A DNA stretch of 64,000 nucleotides, from positions 1 through 64,000 of the forward strand of contig JAFXTB010000171.1 in the NCBI GenBank assembly GCA_017525225.1, given 5' to 3'. Made by a program: the position numbers and the translations under genes. Within the stretch, counting starts at the first letter, position 1; each line of letters begins with the position of its first letter. The DNA comes from Kiritimatiellia bacterium. Its GTDB lineage: Bacteria; Verrucomicrobiota; Kiritimatiellia; RFP12; UBA1067. The notes under the pieces were generated by a model that ran no database searches, had not been told where the DNA came from, and saw nothing but the letters and a program-made list of their open reading frames with translations. Of the stretch, positions 8,509-17,932 are shown in pieces.

Positions 8509-11500
8509 TCACTTCGCGGACTTGACGCCTATATCGGAAAGCTTCATGGAAAGCACCCTCGAGACGCCCTTCTCCTGCTGGCTGACGCCGTACACCAGGT
8601 CCGACCCGGCGATCGTATGCTGGTTGTGGGTGATGATGAGGAACTGCGAACGGTCCAGGAACTCCTTGAGAGCATCCACGAAGCGCCCGATGTTGGCGTC
8701 GTCCAGCGCGGCGTCAAGCTCGTCCAGCATCGTGAACGGCGCCGGCTTGATGCGGAAGATGGCGAACAGCAGCGCCACGGCCGTCATCGTGCGTTCACCG
8801 CCGGAAAGGAGCGTAACCGACTGCGGCCTCTTGCCGGGCGGGCGGGCGATGATGTCGATGCCGCATTCGAGCGGGTCCTCCTTGTTCTCAAGCAGCACCA
8901 GCCTCGCCTCGCCGCCGTTGAAGAGCTTGGTGAACATCTTCTGGAAATTGGCGTTGGCCTGCTCGAAGGTCGTGCGGAAGAGATCGCCGGACTTGCCGTT
9001 GAGGCTATCGATGAGCGCGCGGATCTGCTCCTTGGCGGCCAGCAGGTCGGCCTCCTGCGCCTTCTCGCGCGTGTAGCGCTCCTCCAGCTCGCGGAACTCC
9101 TCGATGGCGACCATGTTGACGGGACCTATCTCGGCGATCTGCGCGTTGAGCGTGTTCACCCGCGCCTCCAGCTCCTCGGTGGACGGCGGCTCCTTGCGCT
9201 TGCCCCAGTCCGGATCCGGTTCGCGCAGCACCGCCGAAGGATCGAGACCGTACTCCTGGCTCAGATGGTCGTATACGTTCTGGCGGCGCATCGTCGCCTC
9301 GGTCGCGGCCACCTCTAGCCGCCCCTTGAACGCGCGCGCCTCGTCGAGGGCCTGCCTTCTGCCGCTGACGGCCGCATCCGCCTCGGCCAGACTGGCCTGC
9401 AGGTCCTGGCGCTCCTGCCTGCCTTCCTCCACCTGGCCACGCACGAGTGCCGCCTTCTCGCGCAGGGGATCGAGCGACGCCATCAGCTCGACCGTCTCCT
9501 CCTGGAGCCGCCTGATGGAGTCCTCGTATCCGCGTATGCCGCTCTCGCGGCCTTCGATGGTCTTCTGCAGTTCGGTGCGGCGCCTGGCCGCATCCTCGGA
9601 CTGGCGTGCAGTAAGCTCCAGCTCCGACTCCATGTGCGCGGCGGCGATGCGCTTCTCGGTGAGGCGACGGCTCGCCTCAACGTTGGCGGACTCCAGTGAA
9701 ATCTGCTCGTCCTGCATGCGCGCCGTCGCATCCATAAAGGTATCGCGCCTCGCGATCGTGTCCTCCAGATCGCGCGCCAGCTCGCCGCGGCGCGTCTCGT
9801 CGCCGGCGTTCTCGTCGCGCACGCGCTTGAGATCGGCCTCTACCGCGGAAAGCCTCTGGCGCACGGCATCGAGGTCACGCGCCACGCTCGTATGCTCACC
9901 TTCCGCCTGGGCGGCCGCCCTGCGCGCTTCGGTGAGCCGCGCCGCCGCGATGCGCGACTCCTCCGCAAGCGCCGCCGTGCGTTCGGCGCCCGTGGAAAGC
10001 GTCTCCTGCGCACGGGCGATGCGCTCGCGCAGGTCGGCAAGCGCCTGCTCCGCCTCGGTGATCGGCGAACGGTGCCCGGATGACGGCGCCACGGCCGTCG
10101 ACGGCGACCACATGCCCCCCTTGTCGCCCACCAGCACGATGTCGCCCAGAAGGCGGTCGGCAGTCTCGCGATCCGTCCCGTCAAGCGCCAGATGCTCCAC
10201 GAGCCTGTCGCCTTCCGCAACCGTCACTCCCTCGCGGCCTGTCTCCACGACCGCCAGCTTCACATCCCCCGAGTCGTCCTGGAACGCCTTCTCCAGCACG
10301 GCCTTGGCGGCGGACTCGTCCTTGAGCATCTCAAGCTGCGCCTCCTTCGTGGCGGCGGCAGTCTGCATCTCGCCAAGGTTGTCGCGCGCCTCGGCTATCT
10401 CCGCGCGAAGGGAGTCCAGCGCGGCCGTGGCGGCATCGGCCAGGCCCGCGGCCTCGGTCTCCGCTGCACGGGCGGCGGCAAGCCTTGCGGACACCTCGCC
10501 CGCGACCGTCTCGGTTCGCTCAACGGATTCCTTCAGCTGCGAGCATTCGGAGACAAGCCTTTCGCGGGCAAGTATCGCCTCGCGGGCGGCGGATTCCAGC
10601 CGGGCGATCTCGTCGCGCAGCCCGGCGGCGTGGCGGTCGCACTGGGCGGAGCCGGACCGGCTCTCCTGCAGCTTCTGGCGCAGTTCGTCCACGCGCGTGG
10701 AGGATGCGCTGAAATCGGCCTCGGCGGACTCGAGCGCCGCCTGGGCCGTGGCCAGTCCTTCGTCCAGCAGCGCGCGCTTCTGCTCCAGCGACTCCACCTG
10801 CATGCCCAGCTCCTCGAGGGCCTGGCGCGTCTCGGCGATCTCGCGCCCGTCGCGGTCGGCGAACATGCGGTATTCCTCGATGCGCTGCTCGTTGACGGCC
10901 ATCACCTCGCGTGCGCGGGTGAGCGCGTTCTCGGCTGCTGCGGCGTCGCTGGCGAGCGCGGCAAGCCTCTCCTCGATGGCGTGCATCTCGGCATGCAGGC
11001 GCTGCGTCTCGGCCTCGGCCGCGCCTACCGCCTCGGTCGCGGCCTGGATCGCGTCGTCGGTCTCGCGCTGGCGGAGTACATTGTTCTCCAGCGCCAGGTT
11101 GAACGCCTGTATCCTGCCCTTGGAGAGATATACGTCCAGTCCACGAAGCTCGTCGCGCAGCTCCTTGTATTTCTGCGCCCTACCCACCTGGCGCTGCAGC
11201 GAGTTTATCTGCCGCTTCATCTCGCGCAGCACGTCCGCCTCGCGCAGCAGGTTCTGCTCCGTCTGCTCGATCTTGCGGATCGCCTCCTTGCGGTCCGCCT
11301 TGAACTTGGTGATGCCGGCGGCTTCCTCGAACACGGCACGGCGGTCCTCGGGCCTGGAGGAAAGGATGAGGTCGATCTGGCCCTGGGCCATGACGGAGTA
11401 CGACGTGGTACCGATGCCCGTGCCCATGAAGAGCCGCTTGATGTCCTTGAGACCGCAGCGCGTCTTGTTGATGAAGTATTCGCCTGTGCCGTCGCGATAC

Positions 11501-11811
11501 ACGCGGCGCGTGACGGTGACCTCGTGGTACTCAGTCCCAAGCTCCTTCTCGCAGTCTGCGAAGGTGATCGACACCTCGCACATCCCCAGCGGCTTGCGCG
11601 TGTCGGTGCCGTTGAACACCACGTCCGCGAGCTTCGAGCAGCGAAGCGCCGTCGGGCGCTGCTCGCCGAGCACCCAGCGGATCGCGTCGGACACGTTGGA
11701 CTTGCCGCAGCCGTTGGGCCCTACGATCGCTATCATGCCCGGCTCGAACGTGAGCCGGGTCTTGTCGGCGAACGACTTGAACCCCAGTATGTCTAGCTGC
11801 TTGAGATACAT
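8509..11811 (-). CDS. chromosome segregation protein SMC
   Basis: The 1100-residue SMC ATPase acts in chromosome condensation and segregation, normally with ScpA and ScpB, which are not in this window. The N-terminal Walker A is GPNGCGKSNVSDAIRW near residue 30. Two long coiled-coil arms rich in Glu, Ala, Arg and Leu flank a hinge at about residues 500-570. The C-terminal ABC signature LLSGGERT lies near residue 1000, and Walker B (FTMLDELDAALDD) follows. Length is slightly below the usual 1150-1200. It starts 1 nt after the asd stop and overlaps the region of the amidase start, so it belongs to the asd operon. Confidence 0.96.
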   Translation of the reverse strand: MYLKQLDILGFKSFADKTRLTFEPGMIAIVGPNGCGKSNVSDAIRWVLGEQRPTALRCSKLADVVFNGTDTRKPLGMCEVSITFADCEKELGTEYHEVTVTRRVYRDGTGEYFINKTRCGLKDIKRLFMGTGIGTTSYSVMAQGQIDLILSSRPEDRRAVFEEAAGITKFKADRKEAIRKIEQTEQNLLREADVLREMKRQINSLQRQVGRAQKYKELRDELRGLDVYLSKGRIQAFNLALENNVLRQRETDDAIQAATEAVGAAEAETQRLHAEMHAIEERLAALASDAAAAENALTRAREVMAVNEQRIEEYRMFADRDGREIAETRQALEELGMQVESLEQKRALLDEGLATAQAALESAEADFSASSTRVDELRQKLQESRSGSAQCDRHAAGLRDEIARLESAAREAILARERLVSECSQLKESVERTETVAGEVSARLAAARAAETEAAGLADAATAALDSLRAEIAEARDNLGEMQTAAATKEAQLEMLKDESAAKAVLEKAFQDDSGDVKLAVVETGREGVTVAEGDRLVEHLALDGTDRETADRLLGDIVLVGDKGGMWSPSTAVAPSSGHRSPITEAEQALADLRERIARAQETLSTGAERTAALAEESRIAAARLTEARRAAAQAEGEHTSVARDLDAVRQRLSAVEADLKRVRDENAGDETRRGELARDLEDTIARRDTFMDATARMQDEQISLESANVEASRRLTEKRIAAAHMESELELTARQSEDAARRRTELQKTIEGRESGIRGYEDSIRRLQEETVELMASLDPLREKAALVRGQVEEGRQERQDLQASLAEADAAVSGRRQALDEARAFKGRLEVAATEATMRRQNVYDHLSQEYGLDPSAVLREPDPDWGKRKEPPSTEELEARVNTLNAQIAEIGPVNMVAIEEFRELEERYTREKAQEADLLAAKEQIRALIDSLNGKSGDLFRTTFEQANANFQKMFTKLFNGGEARLVLLENKEDPLECGIDIIARPPGKRPQSVTLLSGGERTMTAVALLFAIFRIKPAPFTMLDELDAALDDANIGRFVDALKEFLDRSQFLIITHNQHTIAGSDLVYGVSQQEKGVSRVLSMKLSDIGVKSAK

Positions 11812-11812
11812 T

Positions 11813-12826
11813 TCACACGAGGCCGCGCGCTATGAGTTGTTCCGCGATCTCCACCGCGTTCAGAGCGGCGCCGCGAAGCAGCTGGTCTCCGGAGACGAAC
11901 ATCTCCAGGCCCCTGCGGTCGCTGCGGCTGATGTCCTGGCGTATGCGCCCGGCGAGGACGTCGTACTTGTCCGTCGCGTCCAGCGGCATCGGATATACGT
12001 TGTTCAAAGGATCGTCCACCACCTTCACGCCCTCTGCGGCAGAAAGGATCTCGCGCGCCTCCTCGGGGGTTATCTCCTCCTCGAACTCCAGATTCAGCGA
12101 TTCGGAGTGCGCGCGCGGGATCGGCACGCGCACCGACGTGCAGCTTAGCATGAGATCCGGCGCATGGAGCATCTTGCGCGCCTCGTTGCGCATCTTCAGC
12201 TCCTCAAGAGTGTACCAGTTCGTCTCGTCGAACTTGTCGATGTGCGGGATGAGGTTGTTCGTGAGCTGGTGGGCGAACGCCTTCACGGTAAGAGGCTTGC
12301 CGGCGACCATCTCGCGCATCTGCTCCTCGAGCTCGGCCATGCCCGCCGCGCCCGCGCCGGACGCCGCCTGGTACGTGGAGGCCACGAGACGCTTCAGCTT
12401 CTTGGCCCTGTGCAGGGGTGCGACCGCCTCGAGCATGATGGCCGTGGTGCAGTTGGGGTTCGCGATCACGCCCTTGTTCCAGTCGAGATCCTCGGCATTC
12501 ACCTGCGGCACCACGAGCGGCACGTCCGGATCCTGGCGGAAGGCGCGCGAATTGTCGATCATCTTCGCGCCGGCCGCCACCACGGCGTCCTTGAGCTGGA
12601 TCGCCACGTCCGTCTTGCCAGCGAAAAGCACTATGTCCAGACCGGCGAAACCGTCGGCCTCGGCCTTGCGGACGTGGTACGTCTCGCCGCCGATCACCTC
12701 GTCGCGCTCGCGCGAGGCGAACACCTGCACCTTGCCGCAAGGGAAGTTGCGGGCCTTCAAGACCCGTATCATCTCGGCACCGACGGCTCCCACGCCGACC
12801 AGCCCTACATTGTATGTCCTGCTCAT
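11813..12826 (-). CDS. asd: aspartate-semialdehyde dehydrogenase
   Basis: The protein reduces aspartyl phosphate to aspartate semialdehyde with NADPH, the branch point to lysine/diaminopimelate, threonine and methionine. The 337-residue length is normal. The N-terminal Rossmann motif is GLVGVGAVGAEMIRVL. The catalytic Cys lies in NPNCTTA near residue 127. STYQAASGAG and the RVPIPRAHSESL segment carry further active-site residues. AAGGA 5 nt before the ATG supports the start. It has its own clear promoter and leads the asd-smc-amidase-HAD run, so it ties wall precursor supply to chromosome segregation. Confidence 0.96.
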   Translation of the reverse strand: MSRTYNVGLVGVGAVGAEMIRVLKARNFPCGKVQVFASRERDEVIGGETYHVRKAEADGFAGLDIVLFAGKTDVAIQLKDAVVAAGAKMIDNSRAFRQDPDVPLVVPQVNAEDLDWNKGVIANPNCTTAIMLEAVAPLHRAKKLKRLVASTYQAASGAGAAGMAELEEQMREMVAGKPLTVKAFAHQLTNNLIPHIDKFDETNWYTLEELKMRNEARKMLHAPDLMLSCTSVRVPIPRAHSESLNLEFEEEITPEEAREILSAAEGVKVVDDPLNNVYPMPLDATDKYDVLAGRIRQDISRSDRRGLEMFVSGDQLLRGAALNAVEIAEQLIARGLV

Positions 12827-12868
12827 TTTATCCTTCCATCCTCAATGCCCGTTTCAACAGGCACAGAT

Positions 12869-12897
12869 ATGATACCAAAACGCGGAACGGGGGTAAA
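12869..12897 (-). promoter_or_regulatory. promoter of asd
   Basis: TTTACC (12897-12892) and TATCAT (12874-12869) are separated by 17 nt, and an AAGGA Shine-Dalgarno precedes the ATG at 12826. The leader is about 35-40 nt. Confidence 0.6.
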
Positions 12898-12903
12898 GCG
12901 AAG

Positions 12904-13500
12904 TCAATAAATATTTTGCGGCGGCGCGGTCTGGAAGTCGCCGGTGGAAAGCCTGCGGCGGAGCTGGCGCCAGCCAGGCAGACGGGCATCCATGAGCGCC
13001 TTGAAACCCGGTCCGTGGTCATGCGCCTTGAGATGGGTGAACTCGTGCACCACGACATACTCGACCAGCTCGCGAGGGACCCGTGCCAGCTCTGCGTTGA
13101 GCGTGATGAGCCGCTTGCGCCAGTTGCACGACCCCCACTGGCTCTTCATCTTGCGAATCTTCCATGTGACGCCCGGCTCCTGCAGCCTCGCGGCCCACAC
13201 GGGCATGAGGCCGTCTGGCTCCCCGTGCGCCCCCAGAAGCGCCAGCAGCGCCGCACGCTCCTCCGGAGAGAACGGCCTCTGTCGCGCCACAGGATGCGCC
13301 AGGGCCTTTCTGCGCGTGTCGACCACCCATTTCCACTTCGACCGCAGAAACGCCTCGCCCTCCGCGAGCGTGGCCCATCTGAACGGTACCGAGAGATGCA
13401 CGCGGCCATCAGAGTCGATACGGAGGTTGACGCGCCGTATCCGCTTGCGCTCCACCTCGATCGGTATGCCGTCGATGAAATTGATGCCTGTTCTGAACAA
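12904..13500 (-). CDS. YgjP/M48-like metal-dependent hydrolase
   Basis: The 198-residue protein belongs to the YgjP (DUF45) zinc metallopeptidase-like family. The HExxH motif is VVHEFTHLKAHDHGPGFKALM, with the third ligand expected in the downstream HGPGF region. The conserved KSQWGSCNWRKRLITLN segment sits upstream as in the family. There is no signal peptide, so it should be cytosolic. Family members are widespread but poorly characterised and often neighbour restriction genes; here the neighbour is folE, 16 nt upstream. It is probably cotranscribed with folE. Confidence 0.85.
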   Translation of the reverse strand: MFRTGINFIDGIPIEVERKRIRRVNLRIDSDGRVHLSVPFRWATLAEGEAFLRSKWKWVVDTRRKALAHPVARQRPFSPEERAALLALLGAHGEPDGLMPVWAARLQEPGVTWKIRKMKSQWGSCNWRKRLITLNAELARVPRELVEYVVVHEFTHLKAHDHGPGFKALMDARLPGWRQLRRRLSTGDFQTAPPQNIY

Positions 13501-13516
13501 GGAGTCCGCGTAGGTG

Positions 13517-14086
13517 CTAGGGACGGTCTATCAGTGAGAGGAACTCGGCGCGGACCTTCTCGTCCTCGCGGAAGCTGCCCAGCATGGCCGAAGTAACCAT
13601 CTCGGAATTCTGCTTCTCGACGCCGCGCATCATCATGCAGAGATGCCGGCACTTGAACACTACCCCCACGCCCTCCGCGTGCACGGCATCCAGCACGGCC
13701 GCCGCCACCTGCTCGGTAAGGCGCTCCTGTATCTGCAGTCGGCGGGCGTAGACATCCACAATGCGCGCGAGCTTCGACACCCCGAGCACCTTGCGCTGGG
13801 CTATGTAGCCGATGGCGCATGTGCCGAAGAACGGCAGCATGTGGTGCTCGCACATCGAATAGACCTCGATGTCCCTGAGCACGATCATGTGGTTCACGCC
13901 CGCGTCGAACACGGCCCCGTTGATGGCGGTGCGCGGCGTCTGGCGGTAGCCGCGCGTGAGGAACGCGAGCGATTTCGCCACGCGGTCGGGAGTCTTTACC
14001 AGCCCTTCCCGGGACGGATCCTCGCCCAGCTCCACGAGCAGCTGACGTACCAGCTGCGCTATCTTCTTCTCGTCTGGTGCTTTCAT
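13517..14086 (-). CDS. folE: GTP cyclohydrolase I
   Basis: The enzyme converts GTP to 7,8-dihydroneopterin triphosphate, the first step of folate or queuosine-type pterin synthesis. The 189-residue length fits the family. Zinc and active-site residues are visible in [12 protein letters not shown] and [32 protein letters not shown] and QIQERLT are the usual signature blocks. An extended -10 box lies 8 nt before the ATG with no Shine-Dalgarno, so the message is probably leaderless. The metallopeptidase-like gene follows after 16 nt. Confidence 0.96.
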   Translation of the reverse strand: MKAPDEKKIAQLVRQLLVELGEDPSREGLVKTPDRVAKSLAFLTRGYRQTPRTAINGAVFDAGVNHMIVLRDIEVYSMCEHHMLPFFGTCAIGYIAQRKVLGVSKLARIVDVYARRLQIQERLTEQVAAAVLDAVHAEGVGVVFKCRHLCMMMRGVEKQNSEMVTSAMLGSFREDEKVRAEFLSLIDRP

Positions 14087-14094
14087 GGCGGTAG

Positions 14095-14103
14095 ATTATA
14101 CCA
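14095..14103 (-). promoter_or_regulatory. extended -10 promoter of folE
   Basis: TGGTATAAT is a TGn-extended -10 element with a perfect hexamer, 8 nt upstream of the folE ATG. The -35 region is poor, as is common with extended -10 promoters. Transcription would start at or within 1-2 nt of the start codon. Confidence 0.55.
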
Positions 14104-14108
14104 TATTT

Positions 14109-15845
14109 TCAGCGCGTGGGACCGGAATGAAGCACAGGAAGGATTGATTGCGCCCGTGCACCAAGGTCGAAGAAGCAGAATCCGTCAAGCCCGGCAGCAC
14201 GCACCGCCAGGATCTCGCCCACCGCCATGCGCACGTCGCGCGCGGGATCGTGCCAGCAACTAAGGCCGATGCCGGGACGCAGAAGCGTTTTTGCGCCCAT
14301 GCCCGCCAACGCACGCTTCTGCGCGAACACGACGCCCTTGAACGCCACCGGCGAATCGTAGTTGTAGTCCATCGGACATACGAAGTCGAGATACCCCGCC
14401 CTGCACCACGCGGCCCAGTCCTGCCCGATGCCGTTGGGGTTGGTCTCCGGATTCTGGAACACCGCCGCGGAGATCTTCACGCCTGGCACCTCCTTGCGGA
14501 TGAGGGTCGAGGCGGACCTCACGAGCGCCGTGATGTTGGTTATCCTGAACTCCCTCCACATGGCCTTGATCTCGGGATCCTGCCGCACCTGCGCAGGCCA
14601 GTTCGTGAGCGAAAGCCCGCTAGAGCTCTCGAAGCGCCGGCGGCACCCGGCGCAGAAGCAGTGTGATTCGTCGGGATAGCGGATGTAGTCGAGATGTACG
14701 CCATCCACGCCTCGGCGCGCCAGCTCGAGGAATGCGCGAATCTCCATCGCGAGGTTGTCGGGATGCGAGGGACACAACCACCCCGGCCGCGCGGTTCCGT
14801 CGAAGCGGACCTGTGTGCGTCCGGCGGCGGATAGCTCGTCCATCTGCCCCTTCGTGGCATGGTGCCCGAGGTTCCAGCATATCTTCCACACATGGCACTC
14901 TATGCCATGCGCGCGACAGGCCGAAAGACATTCCGAAAGCTGGTCGCCGATGCGCCCGACGACCGGCGCCACCCGCAGCACATCGGACTTGTAGAACGCC
15001 GTTCCCGCCCATGCGAGGTTGGGGAGCAAGGCCGTGAAGCCGTTATCCTTCAGCAGGCGGACCGTGTCGTTCCACGTCTTCCCGCCGCCAAGCCCGCGGT
15101 AGTTGTGGCACCAGAAGCCGCGCCATTCACCCTTCCTGGAAGGCTGGCGCGCGGCCCATTCGCGGTCCTCGCGCTCCCTTGCCGCCCGTTGCGCCTCCGT
15201 AGGAGCCGGCGGCGCGGCGGCGAACGCGAAATTCGCCGCCGCCAGCTGCGTGTCGTTGGTGCCGCCGCGCCACCCGCAGATGCGCACGGCGGAGATCGCA
15301 TTCCACCCCGCAGGCTTGCCAAGCACCGTCTTAACGCGCGATCGCGCTATGTCCACACGATGCCAGCGACGTTCCTCCATCGGCGAGAAATCCGCCTGGT
15401 ACCACCCTTCGCCGCTCTTGAAGTAGATTGAAAACCCTGTGAACTGCGTCACGTCCCCGCACCAGAAATCGAACGCAAGGGAGTGCTCGCGGCTGAAGTC
15501 CCCGGCCACTGCGAAATCCCAGCAGGCACGATCGGCGCGGAAGCACGAGAACCGGCAGGGTAGCTCCACGGCGAGCGGAGCTAGCAGACGCGCGCTCGCC
15601 GTTCCCTCGCGCGCCGTCACAGCCGTCTTGAGCGCTGCGGCATTGGTCACGGCAAACCACGAAGGCACGATGCGCGCCGCGCCTGGCGATGGTATGGCGG
15701 CGTATGCGGCCGCAGTCTCGGGATCCATCTCCGGCCCGGCATGCCGCGAACCGCAGCCGGCAATGCGCGCAACGAGCCAAATGCCAAGCACCGACGCCAC
15801 GGCACCAGCGCAGATGGCGGGAATTGTCCGTCTCGAGATCGTCAT
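14109..15845 (-). CDS. GHL10-type glycoside hydrolase lipoprotein
   Basis: The 578-residue protein has a membrane-targeting N terminus ending in a lipobox (VARIAGC near residue 31), so it is likely a lipoprotein. An N-terminal beta-rich part of about 220 residues precedes a GHL10/DUF187-like TIM barrel. The family motif is GVHLDYIRYPDESH. It is followed by CFCAGCRRRFE, a Cys pair that could bind metal. The barrel N terminus reads GFWCHNYRGLGGGKTW. The substrate is unknown; GHL10 proteins act on glycans of the cell envelope or environment. The start overlaps the rsmD stop as ATGA, so translation is probably coupled. The frame stays open upstream, but that part is rsmD shadow. Confidence 0.8.
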   Translation of the reverse strand: MTISRRTIPAICAGAVASVLGIWLVARIAGCGSRHAGPEMDPETAAAYAAIPSPGAARIVPSWFAVTNAAALKTAVTAREGTASARLLAPLAVELPCRFSCFRADRACWDFAVAGDFSREHSLAFDFWCGDVTQFTGFSIYFKSGEGWYQADFSPMEERRWHRVDIARSRVKTVLGKPAGWNAISAVRICGWRGGTNDTQLAAANFAFAAAPPAPTEAQRAAREREDREWAARQPSRKGEWRGFWCHNYRGLGGGKTWNDTVRLLKDNGFTALLPNLAWAGTAFYKSDVLRVAPVVGRIGDQLSECLSACRAHGIECHVWKICWNLGHHATKGQMDELSAAGRTQVRFDGTARPGWLCPSHPDNLAMEIRAFLELARRGVDGVHLDYIRYPDESHCFCAGCRRRFESSSGLSLTNWPAQVRQDPEIKAMWREFRITNITALVRSASTLIRKEVPGVKISAAVFQNPETNPNGIGQDWAAWCRAGYLDFVCPMDYNYDSPVAFKGVVFAQKRALAGMGAKTLLRPGIGLSCWHDPARDVRMAVGEILAVRAAGLDGFCFFDLGARAQSILPVLHSGPTR

Positions 15846-16471
15846 TGCGCCTCCTCGGCCGCGACCGCCAAATCCTGGAGCCTGTATACCGCAAGGCGCG
15901 TCTGCCCGTATGTGCGATCGCGGCAGAGTTCCCAGCCCGGCGAGATGTCTGGCGCCTGGCAATTGCGCATCTCGGCCACGAAGAGTCCGCCAGGACGGAC
16001 GATCCCACCTGCCGAGAGACGAGCGAGCATGTCCGCATAGCCATGTTCCGCGCCCACGGCATACGGCGGATCCGCATAGGCGATATCAAAACCAAGGCCA
16101 TTGATGGCACTAGGGGAGTTAAGGCCTTTAGTACGATCAGGAACGTAAGAAGCGGTGGAAAGCCATGCATACACGTCCGCCCTGACGATGCGGCAGCGCG
16201 CCTCCACCTTCAACATCGCCGCATTCAGTGCGATGCAATCGAGGGATGCTGGCGCGGACTCCACGAACGTGGCCGCCGCCGCCCCGCGGCTCAGGGCCTC
16301 GAAGCCCACACCGCCGGAACCTGCGAACAGGTCGAGGAATCTAGCGCCTTCGACCGCACCTTGAAGCATGGAGAATAGCGCTTCGCGCACGCGATCCTGC
16401 GTAGGCCGCACGTCAAGCCCCTTCGGGACATGCAGCTGGCGGCCGCGAAACTCTCCTCCGGCGATCCTCAC
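15842..16471 (-). CDS. rsmD: 16S rRNA (guanine966-N2)-methyltransferase
   Basis: The enzyme methylates G966 of 16S rRNA using SAM. Motif I is FLDLFAGSGGVGFEALSRG and the catalytic motif is DIAYADPPYAVG. The 209-residue length is a little above the usual 185-200. The excess is explained by about 20 extra residues (around YVPDRTKGLNSPSAINGL) between the VYAWL strand and the DPPY strand, where homologs run directly together. The GTG start overlaps the gatB stop as GTGA, and the stop overlaps the glycosidase ATG. It is therefore an internal member of the gat run. Confidence 0.92.
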   Translation of the reverse strand: MRIAGGEFRGRQLHVPKGLDVRPTQDRVREALFSMLQGAVEGARFLDLFAGSGGVGFEALSRGAAAATFVESAPASLDCIALNAAMLKVEARCRIVRADVYAWLSTASYVPDRTKGLNSPSAINGLGFDIAYADPPYAVGAEHGYADMLARLSAGGIVRPGGLFVAEMRNCQAPDISPGWELCRDRTYGQTRLAVYRLQDLAVAAEEAQ

Positions 16472-17901
16472 AGCGCGGCCAGCTTCTTCGCTACGAGCGG
16501 ACCGACTATCTTTGGATCGGCCTTGCCCTTGGAAAGCTTCATCACCTGACCCACGAAGAAGCCCGCAGCCGCCTTCTTGCCTGCCTTGAAGTCTGCGACC
16601 GGGCCGGGATTCGCGGCGATCGCCTGGTCGACGAACGCCTCGAGCTGGGCGGTGTCGCTAACGGCGCCGAGGCCGCGCTCCTTCACGATTGCCTCGGGAT
16701 CGCCGCCCTTCTCGAACACCTCGGGCAGAAGCTCCTTGAGAGTCGGGCCGTTTATCGTCCCCTTCGCCGCCATCACCACAAGCGAACGCAGCGCGTCGGG
16801 CGTGAGGGCGCATTCGCCGATCGTCTTGCCGCTTTCGTTGAGAAGCGCCATCACGTCGCTCATGTATAGGTTGCATAGCTGCTTGGCCACCTTCCGGTCG
16901 AGACCCTTGGCGGCGGCCTCGAAGAAGTCGGCATTGGCCTTGGCCTGCGAAAGTACGCCCGCGTCGTACTCGGCTATGCCGTACTCCTCGACCATGCGGG
17001 CACGGCGGTCCTCGGGCTTCTCGGGCAGGAGCCTGCGCCATTCCTCGATCTGTTCGTCGGAAAGCGCCACCGGCACGAGGTCCGGCTCGGGGAAGTAGCG
17101 GTAGTCGTGGGCGTTCTCCTTCGTGCGCATGGAGGCGGTCTCCAGCGCCTCGCCGTCCCACCGGCGCGTTTCCTGCACGGTCGGCATGGAATGCGCCATG
17201 CATTCGCGCTGGCGGCGCGCCTCGTACTCCAGCGCGGCATGGATGCCGCGGAAGGAGTTCATGTTCTTGATCTCAACCTTGGTCCCCAGCCTGGTCTCGC
17301 CGACGGGGCGGATGGAGATGTTCACGTCGGAGCGCATGTTGCCCTCTTCGAGGTTGCAGTCGCTCACACCCGCGTAGACGAGCATTTCCTTCAGGGCGGT
17401 CAAGTAAGCGATGGCCTCGTCGGCGCTGGCGATGTCCGGCTCCGACACGATCTCCATGAGCGGCGTGCCGCCGCGGTTGAAGTCCACACCGGAGGATGCG
17501 GCGTAGTGGTTGATCTTGGCCGCGTCCTCCTCGAGGTGGATGTGGTTGATGCGGATCGTCTTGGGGCCGCTGGGCGTCTCGATCGTCACGCCGCCGCCGA
17601 GGCAGAGCGGGCTGCCGTTCTCGGAGATCTGGTAGTCCTTGGCCATGTCCGGATAGAAGTAGTTCTTCCGGTCGAAGGTGGCGTGGCGGTTGATCTCGCA
17701 GCCGAGCATGAGGCCGCTCATCACCGTGAGCCGCACGGCCTCCTTGTTCGCCACCGGCAGCGCACCCGGGTATCCCAGGCACACGGGGCATACGTTCGTG
17801 TTCGGCTCGCAACCCGTCTTCAACAGGCAGCCGCAGAACATCTTCGTGCGCGTCTTGAGCTGGACGTGCGTTTCAAGCCCTATGGTATTCTCGAATTCCA
17901 T
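16468..17901 (-). CDS. gatB: Asp-tRNA(Asn)/Glu-tRNA(Gln) amidotransferase subunit B
   Basis: GatB is the kinase/tRNA-binding subunit of the GatCAB complex, which amidates misacylated Glu-tRNA(Gln) and/or Asp-tRNA(Asn). The 477-residue length is normal. The N terminus (IGLETHVQLKTRTKMFC), LGYPGALPVANKEAV and DYNLEEGNMRSDVNIS-type segments are typical, and the C-terminal YqeY-like tail is present. Normally gatB follows gatA directly. Here a secretin gene separates them, with 31 nt between the secretin stop and the gatB ATG. The Cys-rich stretch MFCGCLLKTGCEPNTNVCPVC may bind zinc, as in other GatB proteins. Confidence 0.96.
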   Translation of the reverse strand: MEFENTIGLETHVQLKTRTKMFCGCLLKTGCEPNTNVCPVCLGYPGALPVANKEAVRLTVMSGLMLGCEINRHATFDRKNYFYPDMAKDYQISENGSPLCLGGGVTIETPSGPKTIRINHIHLEEDAAKINHYAASSGVDFNRGGTPLMEIVSEPDIASADEAIAYLTALKEMLVYAGVSDCNLEEGNMRSDVNISIRPVGETRLGTKVEIKNMNSFRGIHAALEYEARRQRECMAHSMPTVQETRRWDGEALETASMRTKENAHDYRYFPEPDLVPVALSDEQIEEWRRLLPEKPEDRRARMVEEYGIAEYDAGVLSQAKANADFFEAAAKGLDRKVAKQLCNLYMSDVMALLNESGKTIGECALTPDALRSLVVMAAKGTINGPTLKELLPEVFEKGGDPEAIVKERGLGAVSDTAQLEAFVDQAIAANPGPVADFKAGKKAAAGFFVGQVMKLSKGKADPKIVGPLVAKKLAAL

Positions 17902-17932
17902 GTCTCTGACCTGGCGTTGCCTTGGTTTTTGA

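Noticed and set aside
9104-12148. Very long Ser/Arg-rich plus-strand frame opposite smc and asd
   Set aside because: The low-complexity Ser/Arg/Ala composition mirrors the coiled-coil codons of smc, so it is not a gene.
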